Origin: Streptomyces griseiscabiei
GTDB lineage: Bacteria; Actinomycetota; Actinomycetes; Streptomycetales; Streptomycetaceae
NCBI RefSeq assembly: GCF_020010925.1
Contig: NZ_JAGJBZ010000003.1
Coordinates: 186,001 to 250,000 of the forward strand
Reading direction: 5' to 3'
Length of the DNA stretch: 64,000 nucleotides
The notes below the pieces were generated by a model. It was not told the origin of the DNA, did no database searches, and saw only the letters and a program-made list of their open reading frames with translations. Of this stretch, positions 1-8,158 are shown in pieces (the first letter of the stretch is position 1; each line of letters opens with the position of its first letter). Made by a program: the position numbers and the translations under genes.

Positions 1-863
1 GCTCCGGCGACCCCACCGTGGTCATCGCGAACGCCGACCGTCTGGACCGGGTCGTCACCACGGCCCGTGCGACCGACGGCGTCGCCTCGGCCACGCCGCT
101 GAGCGGGTCCCCACGCCCCGACGGTGCCCCGCCGGCCGTCGACGGCCGGGTCCGTATCGACGTCACCCTGCGCGCCGCCGCCGACAGCGACGCGGCCAGG
201 GACACCGTCGCCAGGCTGCGCACCGCCCTGCACGCGGTACCGGACGCCGACGCCCTCGTCGGGGGCACCACCGCCCAGCAGTACGACACGCTGCGGGCCG
301 CCGAACGGGACCGCACCCTCATCGTCCCGGTGATCCTGGTCGTCATCCTGCTGATCCTCACCGCACTGCTGCGGTCGTTGCTCCTGCCCGTGCTGCTGGT
401 GGCGACCGTGGCGCTCAACCTCCTCGCGACGCTGGGCATCTCGTCGCTGGTCTTCACGCATGTGTTCGGCTTCAGCGGCACGGACCCGTCGGTGCCCCTG
501 TACGGCTTCGTGTTCCTCGTCGCCCTGGGAGTCGACTACAACATCTTCCTCATGGACCGCGTACGGGAGGAGACGCTGCGGCACGGCCCACGCCAGGGCG
601 TACTGCGCGGGCTGACCGCCACCGGAGGGGTCATCACCTCCGCCGGAGTCGTCCTCGCCGCCACCTTCGCGGCCCTCGGCGTCATCCCCCTCGCCTTCCT
701 CCTCCAGGTCGCCTTCATCGTCGCCTTCGGCGTCCTGCTCGACACCCTGGTCGTCCGCTCCCTCCTGGTCCCCGCGCTCGCCCTGGACCTGGGTCCCGCC
801 GCGTGGTGGCCGAGCCGCCTCGCCCGACCGGGTTCTGCCTCCGTGTCACGACGTCGTGGCTGA
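1..863 (+). CDS. MMPL/RND-family exporter, C-terminal part (5' end outside window)
   Basis: The reading frame is already open at the window edge (first full codon at position 3), so only the last ~287 residues are visible. They show a soluble periplasmic-type segment, then about five hydrophobic helices. The segment reading VALGVDYNIFLMDRVREE is the conserved helix with Asp-Tyr typical of MmpL/RND lipid exporters. The protein ends with a short Arg-rich tail. MMPL proteins move lipids or lipopeptides across the membrane by proton motive force. The gene lies upstream of and parallel to a fatty-acyl ligase operon, so a role in exporting that product is a reasonable inference, but the 317-bp gap means co-transcription is not shown. 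Confidence 0.85.
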   Translation, partial: SGDPTVVIANADRLDRVVTTARATDGVASATPLSGSPRPDGAPPAVDGRVRIDVTLRAAADSDAARDTVARLRTALHAVPDADALVGGTTAQQYDTLRAAERDRTLIVPVILVVILLILTALLRSLLLPVLLVATVALNLLATLGISSLVFTHVFGFSGTDPSVPLYGFVFLVALGVDYNIFLMDRVREETLRHGPRQGVLRGLTATGGVITSAGVVLAATFAALGVIPLAFLLQVAFIVAFGVLLDTLVVRSLLVPALALDLGPAAWWPSRLARPGSASVSRRRG

Positions 864-1102
864 GGGTCAACTCACCTACAAATCTTGCCAATTACTCGCC
901 CTGGGGCACAGGAGTGCGATCTAGGGTGGGGCAATGGCCCGCCTCCTTCGTCCCCCGCGCCATCAGGACCGGTCTCGCAGGTCGGTGCGGGAGTGCCCGA
1001 TTCATCCGGGCCCGTCCGGGCCGGATGCCGGCGCGGACCGTGCGCCCGTCGGTGGCTTACGGATTCGGTCGCTCCCCGGGTGACGCTCGGTCACCCGACA
1101 GT

Positions 1103-1174
1103 CCCGCCCAGGGAGACCGTCCCGCCCAGGGAGACCGTCCCGCCGAGGGAGACCGTCCCGTCGATGGAGGCCGA
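1103..1174 (+). repeat. 18-bp tandem repeat in the leader of the acyl-AMP ligase gene
   Basis: The 317-bp gap 864-1180 contains no gene. It holds three near-perfect 18-bp units (1103-1120, 1121-1138, 1139-1156; unit CCCGCCCAGGGAGACCGT) and a degenerate fourth (1157-1174). The degenerate copy supplies the GGAGG at 1166-1170 that serves as ribosome binding site for the ATG at 1181. A TAGGGT -10-like hexamer is at 924-929. The repeat period is a multiple of three and the frame stays open upstream, so an N-terminally extended protein cannot be excluded. Confidence 0.8.
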
Positions 1175-1180
1175 CACCGC

Positions 1181-3034
1181 ATGCGCAGGCACAGGAGTTT
1201 CGTCGAACTGATGTGTGTGAGGGCGGCCGAGCACGGTGACCGGACCGCCCTGGTCTTCAGCGGGGACCCGCTCCGCGCCGAGGCCGACGAGACCATGACG
1301 TACGGGGAACTCGACCGGGCCGCCCGCCGGGTCGCCGCGCTGTTGCGGGACCGGTTCTCCGTCGGCGACCGGCTGCTGGTGCTGCATCCCTCCGGGCCGG
1401 GGTTCGCGCAGTCCCTGCTGGGGTGCATGTACGCGGGCATGGTCCCGGTGCCCGCGCCGCCGCCCGACGGCCGTCAGCGGCGGCAGGCCGACCGGCTCGC
1501 CGCGATCGCCCGGGACGCGGGAGCGGCCGGCGCCCTGACCGACGTGACGGACCTGGAGGCGCTCAGGTCCTGGGCCGGGGAGCAGGGCCTGCGGGACATG
1601 ACCGTGCTCGCCCCGCACTCCGCCCAAAGCGTTGTGGACGGCGCGAACGGCGAAGGCCTCGTGGACGGGTCGCCCGCGGCGAACCCGTGGCCGTCGCCGC
1701 CGGCCGACCCGCACGCCCTGGCCTTCCTCCAGTACACCTCGGGGTCGACCGCCGACCCCAAGGGCGTCATGGTCGACCACGCCAACCTGCTGGCCAACGC
1801 CGAGATCCTGGCGAAGATCGCGGGCCTGAGCGCCGAAGGACCGGTGGGCGGCTGGCTGCCGCTCTACCACGACTTCGGGCTGATCGGGCTGCTGCTCACG
1901 CCACTCGTCCTCGGCGGTCGCAGTGTGCTGATGCCGCCGACGGCCTTCCTCAAGCGCCCGCACACCTGGCTGACCCTGATCGACCGGCACGGCATCGACT
2001 TCTCCCCCGCCCCGAACTTCGCCTACGACCTGTGCCTCCAGCGGATCACCGACGAGGAGCTGGCCCGGCTGGACCTCTCGCGCTGGCGGTGCGCGGTGAA
2101 CGGCGCGGAGCCCGTCCAGGCCGCCACCGTCGAGGCGTTCACCCGGCGGTTCGCCGCCGCCGGGCTGCGGCCGGAGGCGATGCTCCCCGGCTACGGCATG
2201 GCCGAGACGACCCTGGTCGTCTCCGGTGACCGGCCCGCCCGCCGTGCCGTGATCACCGAGGTGGACCCCGCCGCGTTCGAACGCGGCGAGCTGCTGCCCC
2301 CGGCCCCCGGCGCCCCCGCGCACCGCGTCGTCAGCAGCGGCCCGGCCGAGCACCTCGACGTCCGCATCGTCGACGCCGACGTGGGCCGGACCCTGCCGGA
2401 CGGCCGGGTCGGCGAGATCTGGGTACGCGGCCCGAACGTCGCCCGGGGCTACTGGGGGCGCCCGGCGGAGACCCGGCGCGTCTTCGGCGCCGTCACGCCC
2501 GACGGGGAGAGCGGCTTCCTGCGCACCGGGGACCTCGGGGTCCTGCACGAGGGCGAGCTGTATGTCACGGGCCGCACCAAGGAGTTGATCATCATCCGGG
2601 GCCGCAACCTCTACCCGCAGGACCTGGAGGCGGCGACGCGGGCGGCCCACCCGGCGCTGGAACGCGGCGTCGGGGCGGCCTTCTCGGTCCCGGTGCCCGA
2701 GGAGGAGGTCGTGATCGTCCGCGAGTGCCGGGCCGACCGCCTCGCGCCGGACGAGCTGCCCCGCGTCGCCGCGAGCGTCCGCGACCGGCTCACCCGGGAG
2801 GTCGGGGTGCCCGCCCACAACGTCGTGCTCGTGCCGCCCGGCACGGTGGCACGCACCACCAGCGGCAAGATCCAGCGCCGGCTGCTGCGCCACCGGCTCC
2901 TCGGCGGCGAGCTTCCGATCCTGTACGCGGAACTGTCGCGGGCGGTGCGCGCCCGGCTGGGCGACGGCACGGAGGGCGGCGATACGGAGGGTGGCGGCCC
3001 GAAGAGCGGTGCGGAGGGCGGTGACGCCTCGTGA
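1181..3034 (+). CDS. Fatty-acyl-AMP ligase (FAAL)
   Basis: This adenylating enzyme (617 residues) activates a free fatty acid with ATP and passes the acyl group to a carrier-protein thiol. The P-loop-like motif YTSGSTADPKGV is near residue 185, the YGMAETT motif is in the middle, and the C-terminal hinge reads RTGDLG...YVTGRTKELIIIRGRNLYPQDLE. GRNLYPQDLE together with the N-terminal FVELMCVRAAEH is characteristic of FAALs rather than acyl-CoA ligases. The start is the ATG at 1181, with GGAGG ten bases upstream. The gene overlaps the next one by GTGA. The nearby ACP genes are the likely acceptors. The chain length of the substrate cannot be read from the sequence. Confidence 0.9.
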   Translation: MRRHRSFVELMCVRAAEHGDRTALVFSGDPLRAEADETMTYGELDRAARRVAALLRDRFSVGDRLLVLHPSGPGFAQSLLGCMYAGMVPVPAPPPDGRQRRQADRLAAIARDAGAAGALTDVTDLEALRSWAGEQGLRDMTVLAPHSAQSVVDGANGEGLVDGSPAANPWPSPPADPHALAFLQYTSGSTADPKGVMVDHANLLANAEILAKIAGLSAEGPVGGWLPLYHDFGLIGLLLTPLVLGGRSVLMPPTAFLKRPHTWLTLIDRHGIDFSPAPNFAYDLCLQRITDEELARLDLSRWRCAVNGAEPVQAATVEAFTRRFAAAGLRPEAMLPGYGMAETTLVVSGDRPARRAVITEVDPAAFERGELLPPAPGAPAHRVVSSGPAEHLDVRIVDADVGRTLPDGRVGEIWVRGPNVARGYWGRPAETRRVFGAVTPDGESGFLRTGDLGVLHEGELYVTGRTKELIIIRGRNLYPQDLEAATRAAHPALERGVGAAFSVPVPEEEVVIVRECRADRLAPDELPRVAASVRDRLTREVGVPAHNVVLVPPGTVARTTSGKIQRRLLRHRLLGGELPILYAELSRAVRARLGDGTEGGDTEGGGPKSGAEGGDAS

Positions 3035-5031
3035 CGGCGCCCGGCCCGCTGATCGACACCGGCCGGGTCGACCTCGACGGCTTCGACCGGGCGCTCGGTG
3101 ACCCCGCCGACCCTGCGGCGCCCCTCTCCTTCGCCCGCGGCGCCGAACTGGACCGCGCCGAGCGGTTCCCCGAAGACGGCTGCCGGGAGCTCGACCGGAC
3201 GGGGCTGCCGCGCCTGTATGTGCCGGCCGAGTTCGGCGGGGCGCTGACCCGCTACGACGAACTCGTCGCGGCGCTGCGGGCGGTGGCGCGCCGCGACCTG
3301 ACGGTCGCCATCGCGCACGGCAAGACGTTCCTCGGAGGTGTCTGCGTCTGGCTGGCGGGCAGCCCGGAGCAGGCGCGCGACCTCGGCGCCGACATCGTCG
3401 CCGGGACGCCGGTCGCGTGGGGCCTGACCGAGCCCGGCCACGGCAGCGACCTGCTCGCCGGCGAGATGACCGCGACACCGGAGCCCGGCGCGCCCCGCGC
3501 CCCCGGCGACCCCGCCGCCCCGACCGACGTCGCCGTCGTCGGCGTGTCCACTGCCCTTGGCGACCTCGCTGCCCCGGCCGACCCCGCTGCCCCGGCCGAC
3601 TTTGCCGCCCCGGCTGATCCGGCCGACGTCGCCGTCGTCGGCGTGTCCGCTGCCCTTGGCGACCCCGCTGCCCCGGCCGACCCCGCCGCCCCGACCCACG
3701 TCGCCGCCCCCGGCGGGACCACCGCCCCCGGCGGGACCACCGCCCCCGGCGGGTCCACCGCCCCCGTCGGCTTCCGGGTGCACGGCGAGAAGTGGCCGGT
3801 CAACAACGCCACCCGCGCCCCACTGCTCTGCCTGCTCGTGCGCACCCGGCCCGAGGGCGGGCCGCGCGGCTTCAGCCTGCTGCTGGCCGACAAACGGCGG
3901 CTCCCGGCGGACCGCTGGCGGACCCTGCCCAAGGTGCCCACCCACGGCATCCGGGGCGCCGACATCAGCGGGATCGCGCTGGACGACTGCCCGTTCCCGG
4001 CCGACGCGCTGATCGGCGAGGAGGGCGCCGGGCTGGAGATCGTCCTCAAGGCGCTGCAGCTCACCCGGACCGCCGTGACGGCCCTGTCGCTGGGCGCCGC
4101 CGACCAGGCGGTGCGGCTGGCCGAGGAGTTCGCCGCGCGGCGCGAGCTGTACGGCCGCCGGCTGATCGAACTGCCGCACGTACGCCGGGTGCTCGGGGAG
4201 GCGTACGCGGCGCTCCACGCCGCCGAGATCGTCAGCGTGCTCGCGGCGCGCAGCGTGCATACCCTGCCGCAGGAGATGGCCGTCATCTCCGCGGTGGCCA
4301 AGTCGTACGTCCCCACGCGCGTCGACGAACTGATCGCCGCCTGCGGGGAGTTGCTGGGGGCCCGCGCGTTCCTCGCCGGGGTCCACGAGCACGGCGCGTT
4401 CCAGAAGCTGGAGCGCGACCACCGGGTGGTCGGTGTCTTCGACGGGAGCACCTTCGTCAACCAGCACGTCCTGATCAACCACTTCCCGTTGCTGGCCCGA
4501 GGCCACCGGGAGGGCACCGCCGACGAGGAGGCCGTCCGCCGTACCGCCGATCTGTCGGTCCCGCCGCCCCCGGCCCGGCTCGACCGGCTGAGCCTGCTGG
4601 CGCGCGGCGGCTGCGGCTTCACCCAGAGCCTGCGTGCCGCGAGCGGTGACGTACGTGCGCTGGCGTCCACGGGCCAGGTGCCCGCACGCGTGGCCGAACT
4701 CGCCGAGGAACTGGCCGACGGCTGCGACCGGCTCCACCGCGAGCTGGCGCTGCTCCCGCCCGCCTCCCAGGACGTACCGCCGGAGGCCTTCGCGCTGGCG
4801 CGCCGCTACGAGCACTGCTTCGCGGGTGCCGCCGCCCTGCGGGTGTGGCTGCACAACCGCGCGTCCGGCGGGGACCCGTTGTGGCTGGAGGCGGTCCTCA
4901 CCCACGTACTGCGGTCGGTGCGTCCGCCGGGCCGGCCGGCCGACGCCGACGACGAGGTGTTCGACCGGCTCCTCGACGCCCGCGCGGCCGGCCGCCCCGC
5001 CGCCCCTCCGACCTCGGCGGCCATACCGTGA
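3031..5031 (+). CDS. Acyl-CoA/acyl-ACP dehydrogenase, large form with a repeat insertion
   Basis: This flavoprotein of the acyl-CoA dehydrogenase family (666 residues) is expected to introduce a double bond into an acyl chain. Diagnostic segments are GLTEPGHGSDLLAGEMTA (FAD-binding strand), GEKWPVNNATR, and the C-terminal helices containing RELYGRRLIELPHVR. It has about 100 extra residues rich in Pro, Ala and Gly between EMTA and GFRVHGEKW, encoded by tandem repeats at about 3480-3770. A normal family member runs directly between those strands. The GTG start overlaps the FAAL stop. Paired FAAL and dehydrogenase genes occur in lipopeptide pathways such as ramoplanin and enduracidin, where they make unsaturated acyl starters, so carrier-bound acyl is the likely substrate. 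Confidence 0.88.
   Translation: MTAPGPLIDTGRVDLDGFDRALGDPADPAAPLSFARGAELDRAERFPEDGCRELDRTGLPRLYVPAEFGGALTRYDELVAALRAVARRDLTVAIAHGKTFLGGVCVWLAGSPEQARDLGADIVAGTPVAWGLTEPGHGSDLLAGEMTATPEPGAPRAPGDPAAPTDVAVVGVSTALGDLAAPADPAAPADFAAPADPADVAVVGVSAALGDPAAPADPAAPTHVAAPGGTTAPGGTTAPGGSTAPVGFRVHGEKWPVNNATRAPLLCLLVRTRPEGGPRGFSLLLADKRRLPADRWRTLPKVPTHGIRGADISGIALDDCPFPADALIGEEGAGLEIVLKALQLTRTAVTALSLGAADQAVRLAEEFAARRELYGRRLIELPHVRRVLGEAYAALHAAEIVSVLAARSVHTLPQEMAVISAVAKSYVPTRVDELIAACGELLGARAFLAGVHEHGAFQKLERDHRVVGVFDGSTFVNQHVLINHFPLLARGHREGTADEEAVRRTADLSVPPPPARLDRLSLLARGGCGFTQSLRAASGDVRALASTGQVPARVAELAEELADGCDRLHRELALLPPASQDVPPEAFALARRYEHCFAGAAALRVWLHNRASGGDPLWLEAVLTHVLRSVRPPGRPADADDEVFDRLLDARAAGRPAAPPTSAAIP
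3526..3768 (+). repeat. In-frame minisatellite inside the first acyl-CoA dehydrogenase gene
   Basis: A 99-bp period is visible: GACGTCGCCGTCGTCGGCGT starts at 3526 and again at 3625 with about 70 bases of near identity. It is followed by three 18-bp units of type GGCGGGACCACCGCCCCC ending near 3768. The encoded peptide is low-complexity (VAVVGVSTALGD twice, then Ala-Pro-Gly-Gly-Thr-Thr repeats) and interrupts a conserved beta domain. Confidence 0.85.
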
Positions 5032-6806
5032 CCGACAGGACCGGGGCGAACGACGCCCGCGACACCCGTGACGCCCGCGATGCCGCCATCGACGACCACT
5101 CCGCGGCGGCTGCCCTCGCCGACCTCGAACGCCGGTTCGGCGACCCCTGGGATCCGGGCAATCCGACCGGCCACGCCGCGGTGCTGGCGGCCGACGAGGC
5201 GGGCGAGATGCTCACCGCGGGCGAGCGGCTGCTGGACGGCTACGGGCTGAACGCCGAGTTCGTCCCGCCCGAACTGGGTGGGCGGCTGACCCGGCTCGAC
5301 CACCTCGTCGAGGTGCTGCGGGCGGTCTTCCGCCGCGACCCCTGCCTGGGACTGGGGTACGGAGCCGCCAGTCTGATCCCCGCCGTCAACGTCTGGACCG
5401 CGGGCGACGCCCGGCAGCGCCGGCGGATGGCCGAGGTGCTGCTGGCGGGCGGCCGGGCCGTCTCCGGCTACCACGAGCTGGCGCACGGCAACGACTTCGC
5501 GCGGGCCGCGTTCACGGCGCTGCCCGGCGACGACGGCCGGCTGCGGCTCGACGGGCGCAAGGAAGTGATCGCCAACGCCGGGCGCGCCGAGGCCATGGTG
5601 CTCTTCGCGCGCACCTCGACCGCTCCGGGCAGCCGGAGTCACTCGCAGCTGTTCGTCGAGCAGGCGGACCTCCCCGAGGGCGCGCCGGTCCAGCTGCCGC
5701 GCTTCCCCAGCGCGGGGATGCGCGGGGTCCGGCTCGGCGGGCTGGAGTTCCGGGACTGCCCGATCCCGGCGGACGCGGTGCTCGGGGCGCCCGGCCTCGG
5801 CATGGAGACGGCGCTGCGCTCCTTCCAGGTCACCCGCGTCGCGCTGCCGGCGATGAGCGCGGGCATCCTGGAGACCGGCCTCGACGTCACCGCCCGCTTC
5901 GCGGACGAACGCGTCCTGTACGGGCGGCCGCTGGCCGGGATGCCGTACATCGGCTCGATCCTCGCCGACGCCTTCACCGACCTGCTGATCTGCGACTGCC
6001 TGGCCACCGTGACCGCCCGCTCGGTGCATCTGCTCCCCGGCGAGAGCAGTCTGTACGCCTCGGCCGCCAAGTACTTCGTCGCCACCCTCCTCAGGGACGC
6101 CATGGACGCGCTGTCGCGGGTGCTGGGCGCCCAGTTCTACATCCGGGACGGCGGCTACGGGATCTTCCAGAAGCAGCTGCGCGACCTGGCGCCGGCGGGC
6201 TTCGGCCACACCGCGCGCGTGGCCTGCCTCAGCACGGTGCTCCCGCAACTGCCCCGGCTGGCCCGCAAGGGATGGCTGGACGACACCCAGCCGCCCGCCG
6301 GGGTGTTCCGCCTCGGCGCGGACCTGCCGCCGCTGCCCTTCGAGCGGCTGTCGATCGGCTCGGGCGGGCGCGACCGCCTCAGCGCCTCGCTCACCGCGGC
6401 CCTCGCCTCCCGCGACCTGGACGGCGAGCTGCGCCGCTCGGTGCGCGTCATGGCGGACGAGCAGACCGCCGTACGACGCGCGTGCGCCGAACTGGCCCCC
6501 GGGGATCTCACCGTCGCCGCCCGGCCCGAGGCGCTGCGGCTGGCGGCGCGGTACGCGGCGGTGCTCGCGGCGACCGCCTGTGTGAACGTCTGGCTCCACA
6601 ACCGGGAGCGGCACGAAGCGTTCCTCGGCGACCCCCGCTGGGCGGTCGCGGCACTGGGACGGATCGCCGAACGGGTGGGCCGCGACCCCGGGCAGCGTCC
6701 CCGGCACCTCACCGAACGGCTGTCGGCGGAGGTCCTCTCCCGGCACCGCGACCGCCGTGGCTTCAGCCTGTCGAACCGGAGCCTGCCCGGAGGGCGCCGC
6801 CATTGA
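5028..6806 (+). CDS. Acyl-CoA/acyl-ACP dehydrogenase, second large form
   Basis: This is a second dehydrogenase (592 residues) similar in layout to its upstream neighbour but without the repeat insertion. Visible family segments are YHELAHGNDF, GRKEVIANAGRAEAM (FAD/substrate strands) and RFADERVLYGRPLAGMPY in the C-terminal helical bundle. The GTG start at 5028 overlaps the previous stop by GTGA, so translation is coupled. The reading frame stays open further upstream, but that would run deep into the neighbour. Two consecutive dehydrogenases behind a FAAL suggest stepwise or dimeric desaturation of the carrier-bound acyl chain. The position of the double bond cannot be told. Confidence 0.87.
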   Translation: MTDRTGANDARDTRDARDAAIDDHSAAAALADLERRFGDPWDPGNPTGHAAVLAADEAGEMLTAGERLLDGYGLNAEFVPPELGGRLTRLDHLVEVLRAVFRRDPCLGLGYGAASLIPAVNVWTAGDARQRRRMAEVLLAGGRAVSGYHELAHGNDFARAAFTALPGDDGRLRLDGRKEVIANAGRAEAMVLFARTSTAPGSRSHSQLFVEQADLPEGAPVQLPRFPSAGMRGVRLGGLEFRDCPIPADAVLGAPGLGMETALRSFQVTRVALPAMSAGILETGLDVTARFADERVLYGRPLAGMPYIGSILADAFTDLLICDCLATVTARSVHLLPGESSLYASAAKYFVATLLRDAMDALSRVLGAQFYIRDGGYGIFQKQLRDLAPAGFGHTARVACLSTVLPQLPRLARKGWLDDTQPPAGVFRLGADLPPLPFERLSIGSGGRDRLSASLTAALASRDLDGELRRSVRVMADEQTAVRRACAELAPGDLTVAARPEALRLAARYAAVLAATACVNVWLHNRERHEAFLGDPRWAVAALGRIAERVGRDPGQRPRHLTERLSAEVLSRHRDRRGFSLSNRSLPGGRRH

Positions 6807-6822
6807 GGACAAGGAGCACGGC

Positions 6823-7119
6823 ATGAACACCCCCGAACCCGCCCCGTCGGCCGCGTCGGACACCGAGCTGCGGAGCTGGCTGCGCGCCCGGGTCGCCCAC
6901 TACGCGCAACGCGACGTCGCCGACATCACCACCACCGCCTCGCTGACGGCGTACGGCCTCGACTCGGTCTACGCGCTGGTCCTGTGCGGCGACATCGAGG
7001 ACCACCTCGGGCTGGTCCTGGAGCCGACCGTGGCCTGGGACCACCCGACGATCGACGCGCTGGCGCGGCACCTGGAGGAGATCCTCGCCCAGGCGCCCCC
7101 GTCGGGGGAGAGCCGATGA
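6823..7119 (+). CDS. Acyl carrier protein (first)
   Basis: This 98-residue carrier protein has the attachment motif YGLDSVYAL with Ser48 as the expected phosphopantetheine site, followed by the usual helix II and the VAWDHPTIDALARHL segment of helix III. AAGGAG at 6811-6816 precedes the ATG at 6823. The next gene's ATG overlaps its stop. From its position between the dehydrogenases and a ketosynthase-III-like gene it probably carries the fatty acyl chain supplied by the FAAL and acted on by the dehydrogenases. Confidence 0.9.
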   Translation: MNTPEPAPSAASDTELRSWLRARVAHYAQRDVADITTTASLTAYGLDSVYALVLCGDIEDHLGLVLEPTVAWDHPTIDALARHLEEILAQAPPSGESR

Positions 7120-8048
7120 CCTCGCTGGAGGAGGTGGCGGCCCACCTGCCGTCGGAACGGATACCCATCGAGGAGCTGGGCGGCGAACTGGGCATCAGCG
7201 CCGTGGAGATGAAGGTGTACCGGCGCTACTACGGCCTGGCCGAGGTCCGCCGTGAGCCCGGCGGCACGCTCACCGATCTGCTGCTGGCCGCCGCGGGCCG
7301 GCTCGACGGGCTCCGCGGTGCGGAGGAACGGGTGCGGTACGTCGTCCAGGCGCGGACCATGCCGGTGGTCGTCCCCCATCCGGTCAACCCCGTGCACGAG
7401 GTGCGCGACGCGCTCGGGCTCGGGCACGCCACGGCGTTCGCGGTGACCCACCACGCCTGCGCCTCGGGGCTGCTGGCGGTGGACCTGGTCGGCAAACTGC
7501 TGGCCAGCGACGGTGATCCGGACGCGCTGGCGCTGGTCCTCACCGGTGAGAAGACCTTCACCCTGGCCGCACAGGCGGTGCCGGGTACGGCCGCCACCGG
7601 CGAGGCCGCAGCCGCTGTCCTCGTCGGGATCCGCGACGACCGGGACCGGATGCTGAGCTACGCCGCCCGCACGCACGGCCGTTACTACGAGTGCCAGTCG
7701 CTGGACGACGAACTGGCGGGCGAGTTCCAGCAGATCTACACCGAGGCCCTGGCCGAGGTCATGCTGGCGGCCGTGGCGAAGGCCGGCCTCGGGACGGACG
7801 ACATCGCCATGGTCTTCCCGCACAACGTCAACCGGCTGTCGTGGACGCGGCTCGCCCGGCGTCTCGAACTCCCGCTGGAGCGCGTCTTCCTGGACAACGT
7901 GCCGGTCACCGGGCACTGCTTCTGCGCGGATCCCTTCATCAACTACCGGACCGCCCTCGATCGCGGCCGGCTGCGCCGTGGGGACCGCTATCTGCTCGCC
8001 ACGGTCGGCCTCGGCTCGACCTTCTCGGCGATGCTCTTCGAGCACTGA
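7116..8048 (+). CDS. Ketoacyl-ACP synthase III-like acyltransferase
   Basis: This 310-residue thiolase-fold protein has a nucleophile motif HHACASG (Cys115) and a FPHNVNRLSW motif (His236) as in FabH. The third catalytic position, Asn in FabH (GNTSAAS), is replaced by GHCFCADPF around residues 266-273. That substitution is common in FabH relatives that transfer acyl groups to O or N nucleophiles instead of, or in addition to, decarboxylative condensation. The ATG overlaps the ACP stop. Possible jobs are chain extension of an acyl-ACP or acyl transfer between carriers, and the sequence does not decide. A thiolase-like partner without a clear nucleophile is encoded at 11213-12142. Confidence 0.85.
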   Translation: MTSLEEVAAHLPSERIPIEELGGELGISAVEMKVYRRYYGLAEVRREPGGTLTDLLLAAAGRLDGLRGAEERVRYVVQARTMPVVVPHPVNPVHEVRDALGLGHATAFAVTHHACASGLLAVDLVGKLLASDGDPDALALVLTGEKTFTLAAQAVPGTAATGEAAAAVLVGIRDDRDRMLSYAARTHGRYYECQSLDDELAGEFQQIYTEALAEVMLAAVAKAGLGTDDIAMVFPHNVNRLSWTRLARRLELPLERVFLDNVPVTGHCFCADPFINYRTALDRGRLRRGDRYLLATVGLGSTFSAMLFEH

Positions 8049-8049
8049 A

Positions 8050-8139
8050 GGAGCACGGATGAACGGAGCACGGATGAACGGAGCACGGATGAACGGAGCA
8101 CGGGTGACAGGTGCACGGGTGAAAGGTGCGTGGATGAAG
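8050..8139 (+). repeat. 15-bp tandem repeat, each unit with SD-like GGAG and ATG/GTG
   Basis: Six units of 15 bp follow the ketosynthase stop: three of GGAGCACGGATGAAC (8050, 8065, 8080) and three degenerate ones (8095, 8110, 8125). Each carries GGAG or GGTG followed a few bases later by ATG or GTG. The array fills most of the gap between the ketosynthase-III-like and ATP-grasp genes, the largest gap inside the operon. Confidence 0.85.
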
Positions 8140-8157
8140 GGGACTTGGGCGTGGTGA
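8059..8157 (+). CDS. Possible 32-residue pentapeptide-repeat micropeptide
   Basis: Starting at the first repeat ATG with GGAG seven bases upstream, the frame reads three MNGAR units, then VTGAR, VKGAW, MKGTW and AW before a TGA at 8155-8157. The stop lies one base before the GTG start of the ATP-grasp gene. Each unit could itself initiate translation. It may serve only to bring ribosomes to the next gene, or it may be an accident of repeat expansion. No homologue is known to me. Confidence 0.3.
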   Translation: MNGARMNGARMNGARVTGARVKGAWMKGTWAW

Positions 8158-8158
8158 C

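Noticed and set aside
1181..3034. Acyl-CoA ligase assignment for the first enzyme
   Set aside because: The GRNLYPQDLE motif, the N-terminal FVELM segment and the neighbouring carrier proteins fit a fatty-acyl-AMP ligase better.
1091..3478. 795-codon open frame on the minus strand opposite the FAAL gene
   Set aside because: Arg/Pro/Gly-rich without domains. The plus strand encodes clear FAAL and dehydrogenase motifs.
8050..8139. CRISPR-like array
   Set aside because: Units are 15 bp, contiguous, without spacers, and in-frame. It is a tandem repeat, not a CRISPR.
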